64,000 nt of DNA, from positions 62,001 to 126,000 of the forward strand of contig NZ_JPOS01000012.1 in the NCBI RefSeq assembly GCF_000759025.1, written 5' to 3'. Positions 36,223-45,036 of the stretch are shown piece after piece. The notes beneath the pieces are model-generated. The model ran no database searches. It had not been told where the DNA came from and saw nothing but the letters and a program-made list of their open reading frames with translations. A program made the position numbers and the translations under genes. This DNA is from Phaeodactylibacter xiamenensis. Lineage in GTDB: Bacteria; Bacteroidota; Bacteroidia; Chitinophagales; Saprospiraceae. Every line of letters begins with the position of its first letter. The first letter of the stretch is position 1.

Positions 36223-36993
36223 TTAAGCCTCTAAAAACGATTCTAAGGCTTCCAATAGTGCCTTCGGTGCCTCGGCGTGCACCCAGTGCCCGGCTTTCTC
36301 AATAGTCTTAAGCTGATAGTTAGGGAAGTGGGCTTCCAGGTCAGGCAGGTCGCTGTCCTGAATGTAATCGGAGCGCCCGCCGCGCACAAACAGCGTGGGC
36401 CCTTCGAAGGGCGCGTGCTGCCCGGGCAAAGCATCCAGGATATCAGCATAGTGGTTCCACAGGGCATCCAGGTTCATTTTCCAACGGTAAGCACCGGATT
36501 TGCTGCGGGTCAGGTTTTTTAACAAAAACTGCCGGATGCCAAGGCTTTTGATCTGCGCTTCCAGCATATCCTCGGCTGCTCCCCGGCTGTCGATCGCGGA
36601 CAGGTCCAGGCTTTGCAGGGCTTTGAATATCTCCTCATGCCCGCCGGTATAGGCTTTGGGGGCAATGTCCACCACAATCAATTTGTCCACCATGTCCGGG
36701 TAATGTTGGGCGAAGGCCATGGCTGTTTTGCCGCCCATGGAGTGCCCCAGGATGTGGGCTTTGAAAATCCAGTGAGACTCCATAAAGTGGTGCAGGTCCT
36801 CGGCCATGGCGGTATAGGTATGTGCCTCATCGTGGGGCGAACGTCCGTGGTTGCGCTGGTCTACCAGATAAACGGTGAAGTGCTCCGCCAGTTTTTTGCC
36901 AAGGGTCTGCCAATTATCGAGGGTGCCGAACAGCCCGTGCAGTATGATGAGCGGTTCGCCTTGTCCGAAGCTTTTATAGTTGAGTTCGAGCAT
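36223..36993 (-). CDS. Alpha/beta fold hydrolase, YbfF-like esterase
   Basis: A protein of 256 residues from the ATG at 36991-36993 (MLELNYKSFGQGEPLIILHG is the usual family start); an in-frame ATG at 37071 adds 26 unrelated residues. LHGLFGTLDNW is the oxyanion-hole loop, GHSMGG the nucleophile elbow, and GHWVHAEAP holds the catalytic His. The pattern resembles YbfF/ABHD11-type thioesterases. Cytoplasmic. It starts the operon with hemW and the WG-repeat gene. Confidence 0.88.
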   Translation of the reverse strand: MLELNYKSFGQGEPLIILHGLFGTLDNWQTLGKKLAEHFTVYLVDQRNHGRSPHDEAHTYTAMAEDLHHFMESHWIFKAHILGHSMGGKTAMAFAQHYPDMVDKLIVVDIAPKAYTGGHEEIFKALQSLDLSAIDSRGAAEDMLEAQIKSLGIRQFLLKNLTRSKSGAYRWKMNLDALWNHYADILDALPGQHAPFEGPTLFVRGGRSDYIQDSDLPDLEAHFPNYQLKTIEKAGHWVHAEAPKALLEALESFLEA

Positions 36994-37132
36994 GGGTGAA
37001 TTTTGGTTTGTGCTAAGGTAGCACAAACAATCAGAAGGTATGCAGCTGCAAAAATTAGCATTTTTAGACAAACCAACTCACATAACGAACACAGAGGTAT
37101 ATGGTTTATTCCGTTCCCCCTGAAGTCTACTC

Positions 37133-38518
37133 TTATCTCACCAGATGTACTTCCCCCGACTCAGTCTGCTGAAACGCAGCCAATCCATCCCGAAAAGTAA
37201 TCGAAAGAAAATAAGTATATACACCACCTACACAAGGCTCGCCTCTACAAACCCCATCCCAGCTATTGTTAATATTATTACTGATAAAGACTTGACTACC
37301 CCAGCGATCAAAAATTTCCAAATGAAAGGACTGCACCTGACATTGCCCTTGCACCAGAAAACGGTCATTCGCCCCGTCCCCGTTGGGTGAAAAGGCATTG
37401 GGGACATAATAGCACGAACCCTGCTCTACCTGACTACAATCTAAACCGTTGTAAACAGCACTATCCAAAATACCACAGTAGGTATGTACGGCATAAACAT
37501 AGCTCTCTCCAAGCGTATCCAATGTAAGCGTGCCAGCAACCAACTGTTGCCCAATGTAATATTCAACCTCTTCTGCAACAGGCAAAACAACGGACAGTCT
37601 ATCCCCTGCGCAATAGTCTGTCGATACCAAAGCGCTGTCGTCAAATCGGCTGACCACCCCCGAGCAATCCTGCACCTCTATCGTAAAAGTGCCAATCTGC
37701 CCGCATTCATCCAGAAAAACAACAGCCTCATAAAAACCTGGGACTTCAAAGACCCGTGAGCCACCTGAAACCAGACTTCCTTCCAATTCATACGAACGGT
37801 AGGCAGTGGTATCAAAAAAGTACGATTGCCCGGCTAGCAGGATCGTATCTGCCGGGACTAACGATGCCACCCGGTAAAGGCTTACATCATCAATAAAGTG
37901 AAAATCCGTAAAGCCAATAACTGTATCAAGATAAACGGTAGCTTCGTCCGGGGTAAAATTGCCCAGCACCAGCATATCTTCGTCTCCATCTGCCTCAAAA
38001 CACCCCCCTATTTTCACCCACTGCCCTGTAGGAAGGAACTCGGTATTACTCAGGTCAGGCACTGCCAGAAGGATATCGTCATCAAAGACAAGACCGGCAC
38101 TGTTGGTCAGAAGAAGCTGATAATTTTGGGTAATGACCTGAAAAGGCAAGGTGTAAATCCAGAAAGCTCCATAGTAACGCTCAGGGCGAAGTGGCGCTTC
38201 AAGCGGATAAGCCAAATACTCCCGCGTAACATTAGGCGGTGTAGGATCACTGTCAAACCATACACAAGAAGATAAACCTGTACCGCTGTGAGGAGCAGGT
38301 AGGATCGCAGGGTTCTGACCAAAATAATCACAATTCATATAGTTTGGCGTGCCAAAAAAAGTCACCCAGTCCGTAGCATACCCTTCGAAGTGCCCTTCGT
38401 CTGTAGGGCACTGCTCGAACGATTCGAAGTCACCATTAGGAATCAGGTTCTGCCCGGGTAATTGGCCCGGGCAGAACGATGCTATCAGAAAAACATATAG
38501 GATTTTAGTGCTTGACAA
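37133..38518 (-). CDS. T9SS type B cargo protein (gliding motility-associated C-terminal domain)
   Basis: A 461-residue secreted protein. It has a signal peptide (ILYVFLIASFCPGQLPGQ) followed by NLIPNGDFESFEQCP, the start of a carbohydrate-binding-like jelly-roll seen in many Bacteroidota cargo proteins, with the closing strand DFHFIDDVSLYRV near residue 205. Residues 375-461 form the type B tail: CYYVPNAFSPNGDGANDRF, IFDRWGSQVF, WDGVCRGEPC, GVYTYFLSITFRDG (in pieces). It is thus exported by T9SS. No enzymatic motif. It overlaps the upstream type A cargo gene by 14 bp, so the two are coupled. Confidence 0.9.
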   Translation of the reverse strand: MSSTKILYVFLIASFCPGQLPGQNLIPNGDFESFEQCPTDEGHFEGYATDWVTFFGTPNYMNCDYFGQNPAILPAPHSGTGLSSCVWFDSDPTPPNVTREYLAYPLEAPLRPERYYGAFWIYTLPFQVITQNYQLLLTNSAGLVFDDDILLAVPDLSNTEFLPTGQWVKIGGCFEADGDEDMLVLGNFTPDEATVYLDTVIGFTDFHFIDDVSLYRVASLVPADTILLAGQSYFFDTTAYRSYELEGSLVSGGSRVFEVPGFYEAVVFLDECGQIGTFTIEVQDCSGVVSRFDDSALVSTDYCAGDRLSVVLPVAEEVEYYIGQQLVAGTLTLDTLGESYVYAVHTYCGILDSAVYNGLDCSQVEQGSCYYVPNAFSPNGDGANDRFLVQGQCQVQSFHLEIFDRWGSQVFISNNINNSWDGVCRGEPCVGGVYTYFLSITFRDGLAAFQQTESGEVHLVR

Positions 38519-40007
38519 ATCTCAGCGGTTTGATTTGGGGATGGTTGACCCGAATAAGATAAACCCCGCCGGGTAACTTAGATACATCTAACCGGGTTTG
38601 AACATCATTCAGCTGAAAGGATGTGATCGCACGGCCATTTACGTCCAGCACCTCAGCCGATAAGCCCGGCTGCAGACCACTTATATTGACATACAGCTCT
38701 GATTGTACAGGGTTGGGGTAAACCCAAGCCCCATTCGAACCATTGGTGCCTACCGGAACAAATTGCCTCGTCTCTCCTCCTCCTCCTTGAAAATTTTCAT
38801 TGGGATCTATTGTGAAATAGCTGTAGGCAGACACTTCCCCACAATTATTAGCAGCTACGCATTCTACTTTGAAACATTTCCCGAGATGATTATTGTCATC
38901 CAGGAAATACTCGTCCCCGTTCGCATCCTCAAAGTTTGCAAAACTATAGGCGGCAGGCTGGGTTAAACCGTTTAATGATTCCGTATTTGAAAGCACCAAA
39001 AGCTCATCTGAACCTGTAGTACATTCTACTTCATAAATATTATAAGTGATTTCATCAAGTGGCTCACTGGAGGAGATTACAGGCAAAATTGAGGTGGTGA
39101 TTTTTCCAAGAGCAGGCCCATTGGGTGTTAGGGCAATCGCCTCTGACCCATCGTTTGGGGGATCAGTTCCGTTATTACTGTCCACATCAAAAGGGACACC
39201 GAATTGAAAATCAACACTGGCGTTTGAAATCCCATTAATGTAGAGGTAGTGGCTCCAGGTATTGGTTAATCCCCTATTTTGGATACACCCAACTTCTTTT
39301 TTATTACAGCAGCCCTGTGTAATTTCAAGTTCTACCAAATCACCAACTACACCTTGAACAAAGGGGTCAATATCAAAATGGTAACGCTCACAACCTTCCG
39401 AAAGACCAACACTTGGCCGACCTCCAATCCGCAGACAATTAGGCGAACCAAGGAGGCTAACCCGATTCCCAAAACGGTCCAGTCCAAACAATTTTGCGCT
39501 GAAACACACCTCTTCTGTTGTCCCCCAATAATATGTTGACGCAAAGGGTTCACTGATGTTTATACAATTCCCACTGTTCACACAATATTCCTGAGGACTG
39601 AAATCAATATCAAAGGGAGCACTATTGGGATCTAAAACTACATTATTGTTTTGTGGCCCATAAAAAACCTCAGGCTGAACCAGCAATTCGAAATCAACCG
39701 AAGACTGATTGCCCTGGCTTGGAAAATAAATGTAAGAAGTTGGATCGGTTATCCCCATCGGAGAAATAACTTTTATATTCCAGAAACTATCCGTACCTGA
39801 AACATTAAATGAATAGTCTCCATTAATATCGGTAGTTGTTTGGTATGTCAGGAACATAGCGCCTACACTACCTCTAACCTGAACCGTTACCCCCTCAAGA
39901 GGAGTATCTGAACAAGCTAAATAAACTGTTCCAGAATATTGAACCCCATAAAGGAATACCAAATTTGTGAATAAAAAAGCGAAGGTAATAATTGTTCTCA
40001 TTGTCAA
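38505..40007 (-). CDS. T9SS type A cargo protein with carboxypeptidase-regulatory-like N-terminus
   Basis: A 500-residue protein with a signal peptide (TIITFAFLFTNLVFLYG; ATGs at 40007 and 40001 are both possible). Residues 24-110 look like a carboxypeptidase regulatory-like beta sandwich (LEGVTVQVRGSVG, TTDINGDYSFNVSG). The middle part has many Cys and Asn residues and no recognised domain. The last 80 residues carry the type A sorting tail: VYPNPVQSELYVN, AEVLDVNGRAITSF, LPGGVYLIRV, RFVKH. It should be exported and usually cleaved or anchored at the surface. Codon use looks more AT-rich than the housekeeping genes. It is followed closely by the type B cargo gene. Confidence 0.88.
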   Translation of the reverse strand: MTMRTIITFAFLFTNLVFLYGVQYSGTVYLACSDTPLEGVTVQVRGSVGAMFLTYQTTTDINGDYSFNVSGTDSFWNIKVISPMGITDPTSYIYFPSQGNQSSVDFELLVQPEVFYGPQNNNVVLDPNSAPFDIDFSPQEYCVNSGNCINISEPFASTYYWGTTEEVCFSAKLFGLDRFGNRVSLLGSPNCLRIGGRPSVGLSEGCERYHFDIDPFVQGVVGDLVELEITQGCCNKKEVGCIQNRGLTNTWSHYLYINGISNASVDFQFGVPFDVDSNNGTDPPNDGSEAIALTPNGPALGKITTSILPVISSSEPLDEITYNIYEVECTTGSDELLVLSNTESLNGLTQPAAYSFANFEDANGDEYFLDDNNHLGKCFKVECVAANNCGEVSAYSYFTIDPNENFQGGGGETRQFVPVGTNGSNGAWVYPNPVQSELYVNISGLQPGLSAEVLDVNGRAITSFQLNDVQTRLDVSKLPGGVYLIRVNHPQIKPLRFVKH

Positions 40008-40365
40008 AGGAGCGTTTATAGTTTACAGGAGTATTCAAACTTGGCCTTACTATTGTCTACTACGCCACAAATGTCGTGTAGGATTGCACCCGTTTATATA
40101 TTCCCTGTTTTTGAATTAATGCCTACTCTTTCAGAGGTTTTCAGCAACCCCCTCTGTAGCTACTTTGCGAAAATAAACTCCTTCACTGCAATTTTTTTGC
40201 AGTGAATCAAAATCCCCCCCGCAGGACCAGACATTCCTTTGGAGTCAGGTTTTAAGAACCCAAAATGCAACTGATGGTTTGTAGTGCTGTAGAAATAACT
40301 GCCGCGTATGGAACAATATTCAATTTCCGCACCCAACTCCTTAAGCACTGCAAGATAATTATATA

Positions 40366-40374
40366 TAGTACGTT
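40366..40374. repeat. Target site duplication, left copy
   Basis: TAGTACGTT directly abuts the left inverted repeat of the IS and is repeated exactly at 41749-41757. Confidence 0.93.
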
Positions 40375-41748
40375 CAGCGATTCTCGGTTTAGAATATTAT
40401 TCTAGCAAAGGGAAATCTAAAGAAGGTCCTTTTGCGATAAATTTATAAATAGCGTTCATTGACAAAGCAGGCATAAGATCAAAGACTTGTCGGACTTTTT
40501 GCCACAGGTTCTTTTTGGAACCACTTTTTTGCCAGGCTTTTCGAAAAACAAAATCCAAAGCCTGACTAATTTGGTCGACCAAAAACGCCAGTAGCATGAG
40601 TAGGGCAAAATTGGTAGCCAGATATTTTTTACCATGCCCATAGTTATGTTCCAGATGGTACCCTTGATTTTTCAAGGTGTTGAAAGTTTCATTTTCAATT
40701 TTCCACCGCGAACGACCTACGGCTACGACCTCTTTGACATTGGCTTTAGTAATTGGAATATCTGTAATCCAGCTATTGGCATAAACGGTTTTACCCGTTT
40801 TGATGTCTACTTGCTGGTATTCCACATAGTTGACCAATTGTTCCTGATGCTGGCCATTGAGAATCAAGCCATTGACAAATCGAACGGTGCTCTTCGTTTT
40901 TCCGTTTGACCAGGAATGTTGCTCCAGCTTATTTTGCTCAGCCAGGCGCTGAGCCTGGGCCAAGACATAGCCCTCTTTGATGGCAATAACAAAGCTGGCC
41001 TGATGTTCTTTGATCAGTTTAACCATGGGGCCAGTAGCATAAAGCCCATCCAGCACAAAGAGCAATTTATCTTGCTTTAGCTCTTTGCATATTCTTGGAA
41101 TAAGGCGTTTTGCTGCATTTTGCTCGCAATCATTTTTAGTGGCTCCATCTTGACGGACAATGGCTTCGCCGCCTACAGGAAAAACGGTCTTTACATCTGG
41201 ATGCATTTGTACGGCACCCAACATCTGGTGATAATAACGTTTTTCTCCGTTGCGTAGGGTTTTAACCAAACAATGAGGACAGGACTTTTTACCAGAGCAA
41301 AAATAGCCGGTGCCGTCGATGCTAATAGAGGTATAACCATCAAGAACCTGACGAGATTCCCAAAGGCCCTCGCTGCGTAACTCATCAATGAGTACAGGGA
41401 AGGCCGGATGCAATTGCGTCGGATTAACCCCGTCAATAGTTTCGCGAAGAGCCGTGTCTTCTGGTATTTGCTCAACACCATAGACCGTGCGCAGGTTATG
41501 CTTACGAACTTCACACTGGAAATTCTGCCGAAACATCAGCAACGAAGGCGATTTGAGCGAAAACATGGCAAATGCACCTTTTAAAACGTCGGCCAGCATA
41601 TAGCTCGCATTTGAACGCCTGTGGTCTTTAATCTGGCCAAAAAATTGGCCCAATTGTTTTGTCAAGTAATCAAACATCCAACTTTTTGGATGCAGCTTAA
41701 TATTTTTTGACTTTTTAACCAAATTTTATTTCAAACCGAGAATCGCTG
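40375..41748 (-). mobile_element. Complete 1374-bp insertion sequence with terminal inverted repeats
   Basis: The ends are CAGCGATTCTCGGTTT at 40375-40390 and its exact reverse complement at 41733-41748, with partial matching inward for about six more bases. The flanks carry a perfect 9-bp target duplication TAGTACGTT (40366-40374 and 41749-41757). One transposase gene fills the element. Intact ends, duplications and gene indicate a recent insertion. The IS4-like DDE superfamily fits; the exact ISfinder family was not determined. Confidence 0.95.
40397..41722 (-). CDS. DDE transposase, IS4-like superfamily
   Basis: A 441-residue transposase. Candidate catalytic residues: an Asp in SIDGTGYF (about residue 135), a second Asp in FVLDGLYA (about 225), and a Glu in RWKIENETFNTLKNQGY (about 335-350), the last resembling the YREK signature of IS4-type enzymes. 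A CPHC pair beside KK-S (about 148) suggests a small zinc knuckle, a feature of some ISNCY-type members. Full length with no frameshift, so probably active. Confidence 0.93.
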   Translation of the reverse strand: MVKKSKNIKLHPKSWMFDYLTKQLGQFFGQIKDHRRSNASYMLADVLKGAFAMFSLKSPSLLMFRQNFQCEVRKHNLRTVYGVEQIPEDTALRETIDGVNPTQLHPAFPVLIDELRSEGLWESRQVLDGYTSISIDGTGYFCSGKKSCPHCLVKTLRNGEKRYYHQMLGAVQMHPDVKTVFPVGGEAIVRQDGATKNDCEQNAAKRLIPRICKELKQDKLLFVLDGLYATGPMVKLIKEHQASFVIAIKEGYVLAQAQRLAEQNKLEQHSWSNGKTKSTVRFVNGLILNGQHQEQLVNYVEYQQVDIKTGKTVYANSWITDIPITKANVKEVVAVGRSRWKIENETFNTLKNQGYHLEHNYGHGKKYLATNFALLMLLAFLVDQISQALDFVFRKAWQKSGSKKNLWQKVRQVFDLMPALSMNAIYKFIAKGPSLDFPLLE

Positions 41749-41757
41749 TAGTACGTT
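41749..41757. repeat. Target site duplication, right copy
   Basis: TAGTACGTT directly abuts the right inverted repeat of the IS and equals 40366-40374. Confidence 0.93.
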
Positions 41758-42131
41758 CACTTACATCAAACTTTCGTGCCAAGTCTATCGGACGACCAGT
41801 ACCTTTACGGCGGATGAGTGCATCAAGTCGTTTTAATTGGTTTAATTGTTCGATGAGTTTCATAGAAAGCTTGGCTGTAAGAATACTAAAAATACAAGAA
41901 AAAATATAATTATTCAAGCAGACAATGACTTTTAAGTCTTAATATCTTTTGACAACCTTCAACATGCGCTATGTTAAAATTAGGCAGTAAGATTCGGAGC
42001 AACACGAACAAATCTTTTTGAGATTGTTTTAGCGGTCTATCTAACCAACATAAAATCAATAAGAACAGGAACAAACTTTCAAAGCACAGAATTACTTCTT
42101 TACCAAAAATCCTAATTTCCATAAAAATGCT

Positions 42132-42851
42132 TTAGTACACATAAGCCGATGCCGGCGTACGCCCCTCCTCCCAGTCTCCCTCCGTACGGTAAGGGTGGAA
42201 ACGGCAGAACAGCTCCTCTTTGTACCAGCCCAATTCACGGGTACGGCGCACCACCTCTTTGTGGTATTTGCTGCGGTAGGCGTAGGCGGTCATGAGTTCA
42301 CTGTTTTGCCAGAGGCTGAAGGTGGCCTGCTGTACAAGGGGTAGCTCACCAATGCCTACAGAAAAGAGTAGCCCTTCCTTATCCTCCACCGAGCGGCTTA
42401 CCGGGGGCACAAAACGCCAGAAGCGCCAAAGGTGGTGGGGGTAGATAGTCGCCCGGGTGATCACCGCCACCGGACGGGCGGGGTCGTAGTCTGTAGTGAT
42501 GGGGAAAGGCATTTCACCTTCCCATTCACCATGTGCCTTAGCGGCCTCCATGTAGACCGTCCACCAACCGGCGCAACGCTCCCGGAATTCCGCAAACAGC
42601 GCATGTTTTTGAAAGAAGCGCGCGGCCGCACCTTCGTTTTCCCATACTCCAAGCAGACCATAAACGCCGAAGTTGGGCCAGATGCTAAAGCCATTGCCCG
42701 CCCCGCTGCCCAGCATTTTGTGGAAACGCAGCCCCTCTACCTGAGCCAGCGCCTCGCCGGCCAGCCCCATTTGCTTGAAGCCCCACCACCGGTCGGGCAG
42801 AGACTGATACCGGAAAAAAGAAATGGTGGTAATGGATTGAGATGCAGCCAT
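42132..42851 (-). CDS. CrtA-like (spheroidene monooxygenase family) protein
   Basis: A 239-residue protein. ISFFRYQSLPDRWWGF, LRFHKMLGSGAGNGFSIWPN, RATIYPHHLWRFWRFVPPVS and GIGELPLVQQATFSLW all match the CrtA family by eye. CrtA of purple bacteria is a haem enzyme that hydroxylates C-2 of acyclic carotenoids to make spheroidenone. Many non-phototrophic bacteria carry relatives with unknown substrates. No other carotenoid gene is in this window, so the carotenoid role is uncertain. No signal peptide. It stands alone between the IS and a divergent Skp-like gene. Confidence 0.8.
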   Translation of the reverse strand: MAASQSITTISFFRYQSLPDRWWGFKQMGLAGEALAQVEGLRFHKMLGSGAGNGFSIWPNFGVYGLLGVWENEGAAARFFQKHALFAEFRERCAGWWTVYMEAAKAHGEWEGEMPFPITTDYDPARPVAVITRATIYPHHLWRFWRFVPPVSRSVEDKEGLLFSVGIGELPLVQQATFSLWQNSELMTAYAYRSKYHKEVVRRTRELGWYKEELFCRFHPYRTEGDWEEGRTPASAYVY

Positions 42852-43033
42852 AGTTGTGTTGTATTGATGAGTACAACAGCAGCAACCGGGGCAATTGTTG
42901 CGCCCACGTTAAAAAAGCCTTTGTGCGTTAAATCGAGGTTAAACAACGGGCTATTGAGGCACCCAAACATAAGGATGTTGCGTTATGGTGTTGTGTTCCG
43001 TACATTCGTCAAAAAATCAAAAACAACGAAAAT

Positions 43034-43555
43034 ATGAACCAGTTATCACTAAAGAAGGCGCTGCTGACCCTGACCATCGTGGCGGCCGGCACCTTCACCA
43101 CCTTCGCCCAGCGCATTGCCTATGTGAATGTCAATACCATTCTGGAAAGCATTGACGAATACCAGGCAGCGCAGCGTGACTTGGACAAAACTGCGCAGGT
43201 ATGGCGGCAGGAAATCGCTCAGGAATACGATAAAATCAAGGGGATGTACAACCGCTATCAGGCGGAGCAGGTCCTTTTGAGCGAAGACGAGCGTCAGCGC
43301 CGTGAGGAAGAAATCATGGGCAAGGAGCAGGAAGTGCGCGACCTGCAGAAGTCCCGCTTCGGCCCGGAAGGCGATTTATTCAAGCTGCGGCAGGACCTGG
43401 TGCGCCCCATTCAGGAACGCGTCTACGCTGCGATTGAAGAATATGCTCAGGAGCGCGGCTATGACTTCATTTTTGATAAATCCAGCGGTGCCGGCATGAT
43501 CTTTTCCAACCCGTCTTACGACAAAACGGAAGACGTCATGAAGAAGCTGAAGTAA
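43034..43555 (+). CDS. OmpH/Skp-family periplasmic chaperone (copy 1)
   Basis: A 173-residue protein with a signal peptide (ending TFAQ), the Skp start RIAYVNVNTILESIDEY, a long charged coiled coil (residues 45-140) and the C-terminal strand YDFIFDKSSGAGMIF. Skp trimers hold unfolded outer-membrane proteins in the periplasm on the way to BamA. A second copy lies 104 bp downstream; tandem OmpH genes are common in Bacteroidota, often after bamA, but bamA is not in this window. Confidence 0.92.
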   Translation: MNQLSLKKALLTLTIVAAGTFTTFAQRIAYVNVNTILESIDEYQAAQRDLDKTAQVWRQEIAQEYDKIKGMYNRYQAEQVLLSEDERQRREEEIMGKEQEVRDLQKSRFGPEGDLFKLRQDLVRPIQERVYAAIEEYAQERGYDFIFDKSSGAGMIFSNPSYDKTEDVMKKLK

Positions 43556-43659
43556 TAAGGTGCAGGATTTCAGGCAAAAAAGCGCGAAATTCTTATTTTT
43601 GCACCCGCAAAAAACAAAGATCAACCATTTGATCCAATACAAATTCAAACCGCATACGA

Positions 43660-44166
43660 ATGAAAAGTTTGTTGAAAATCACTTGTCTTGTAGCCCTCTT
43701 TGCAGCGACCGCTGGTACGCTACAGGCCCAAAAGTTTGGCTATGTCAACTCTGCAGCTATCCTGGCTGAAATGCCGGAGGTAAAGCAAGCGGATGCCAAC
43801 CTTGAAGCCCTGCAAAAGCAGTTGCAGAAAAAAGGCCAGAGCATGCTGGAGCAGTTGCAGCAGGACTATGGTGCCTTGCAGCAGAAAGTTCAGAGCGGCG
43901 ACTTGTCTCCTAAGCAACAGGAGGAAGAAGCACAAAAGCTTCAAAAGCGCGAGCAGGAAATTGCTGCTTTTGAGCAGGACATGCGCAAGCAGGTTTCCGA
44001 TAAGCGTGAAGAACTACTGGGCCCGATCTACGAGAAGGTCAATCAGGCCATCAAGGATGTGGCAGAAGAAAATGGCTTCCAATTCATTTTCGACCAGAAC
44101 GTGCTGCTTTACGCTGAAGACTCTCAGAATGTGAATGATTTGGTAAAGGCGAAGCTGGCCAACTAA
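43660..44166 (+). CDS. OmpH/Skp-family periplasmic chaperone (copy 2)
   Basis: A 168-residue protein with a signal peptide (TCLVALFAATAGTLQAQ), KFGYVNSAAILAEMPEV, a Gln/Lys/Glu-rich coiled coil (residues 45-135) and ends with GFQFIFDQNVLLYAEDSQNV. It is a paralogue of the preceding gene with a more Gln-rich coil. murI starts 11 bp after its stop, so the three genes form one operon. Confidence 0.92.
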   Translation: MKSLLKITCLVALFAATAGTLQAQKFGYVNSAAILAEMPEVKQADANLEALQKQLQKKGQSMLEQLQQDYGALQQKVQSGDLSPKQQEEEAQKLQKREQEIAAFEQDMRKQVSDKREELLGPIYEKVNQAIKDVAEENGFQFIFDQNVLLYAEDSQNVNDLVKAKLAN

Positions 44167-44177
44167 GCCTGCCGGCA

Positions 44178-44972
44178 ATGCCCAACCTACCCATCGGTAT
44201 ATTTGATTCTGGCATAGGCGGCCTATCGGTCGCCCGTGCCATTATCGATTTACTCCCTTCTGAGCCCCTCCTCTATTTCGGCGATACCGCCCGTATTCCC
44301 TACGGCACTAAGCCTGCCAATACCATCCGTCAGTACAGCCTGGATATTACCCGTTACCTGATCGAGTCAGGTGCTAAAGCTATTGTGGTGGCTTGCAATA
44401 CCGCCTCTGCTGCTGCATTGGGCACCTTGCGGTCTGCCTGGCCAGACATACCCATTGTAGGTATGGAGCCGGCCGTCAAGCCTGGTGCCAACGCCACACA
44501 GACCGGTGTGGTGGGCGTACTCGCTACCGCCGGCACGTTTAAAAGTCAGCGCTATGCGGACCTCATGCAACGCTACGCCAGTGGCATCACGCTGCTGGAA
44601 GACCCTTGCATTGGCCTGGTGGAACAAATCGAAGCCGGCGAGCTCAACACCCCCGCTACCCGGCAACTCCTGGAGGCGATCCTGTTGCCTATGATCCGGC
44701 AGCAGGCCGATACCTTTGTGCTGGGCTGTACCCACTACCCTTTCGTGGCACCGCTACTGCAGGACATCATCGGCCCGGAACGAACTATCATCAACCCGGC
44801 TCCCGCCGTAGCCCGCCAACTACAGCGAGTCCTTACCGAGCATCGCTTGCTCGCCTCCCCTTCTGCGGGAACCAACCACCAACTCTTCTTTTCCGGCCCT
44901 CTGCAGGGCACCGAAGCCCTCGCCCGGCATATGATCGGACCTGATTTCACCGTAGAGCGCCTTTCAATATAA
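44178..44972 (+). CDS. murI: Glutamate racemase
   Basis: A 264-residue enzyme making D-glutamate for peptidoglycan. IGIFDSGIGGLSVAR holds the first Asp-Ser, ACNTASAAAL the first catalytic Cys and GCTHYPFVAPLL the second catalytic Cys and His. Length and motifs are complete. It is the last gene of the skp-skp-murI operon. Confidence 0.96.
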   Translation: MPNLPIGIFDSGIGGLSVARAIIDLLPSEPLLYFGDTARIPYGTKPANTIRQYSLDITRYLIESGAKAIVVACNTASAAALGTLRSAWPDIPIVGMEPAVKPGANATQTGVVGVLATAGTFKSQRYADLMQRYASGITLLEDPCIGLVEQIEAGELNTPATRQLLEAILLPMIRQQADTFVLGCTHYPFVAPLLQDIIGPERTIINPAPAVARQLQRVLTEHRLLASPSAGTNHQLFFSGPLQGTEALARHMIGPDFTVERLSI

Positions 44973-44976
44973 AAAA

Positions 44977-45003
44977 AGCCGGCAGTGACGTGCACTACCG
45001 GCT
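44977..45003. terminator. Terminator hairpin between murI and the CHRD gene
   Basis: Stem AGCCGG/CCGGCT plus AGTG/CACT with one mismatch (44977-44987 with 44993-45003). The A7 run before it becomes a T-run in the minus direction, so it terminates the CHRD gene and may also stop murI transcripts. Confidence 0.8.
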
Positions 45004-45036
45004 CTGATCAATTCTCCATTAACTAATTAAGCGCCT

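Larger units (their letters stand above)
40160..41863 (-). pseudogene. Small helix-turn-helix gene split by an insertion sequence
   Basis: Two fragments flank the IS: the 5' part from the ATG at 41861-41863 to 41749 (MKLIEQLNQL...DLARKFDVSERT) and the 3' part 40160-40374 (...IYNYLAVLKELGAEIEYC...). Removing the IS and one copy of the 9-bp duplication rejoins them in frame as FDVSERT-IYNYLAVLKELG, giving an intact 106-residue product. RPIDLARKFDVSERTIYNYL in part is a HTH_11/DeoR-type helix-turn-helix: recognition helix SERTIYNYLAVL. The C-terminal half is unassigned. The interrupted reading frame ends five codons into the IS, so the present product lacks half the helix-turn-helix. The target gene's role is unknown. 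Confidence 0.88.

Noticed and set aside
41910-42122. 70-codon minus-strand frame beside the IS-split gene
   Set aside because: Hydrophobic AT-rich stretch without a family pattern; insufficient support.
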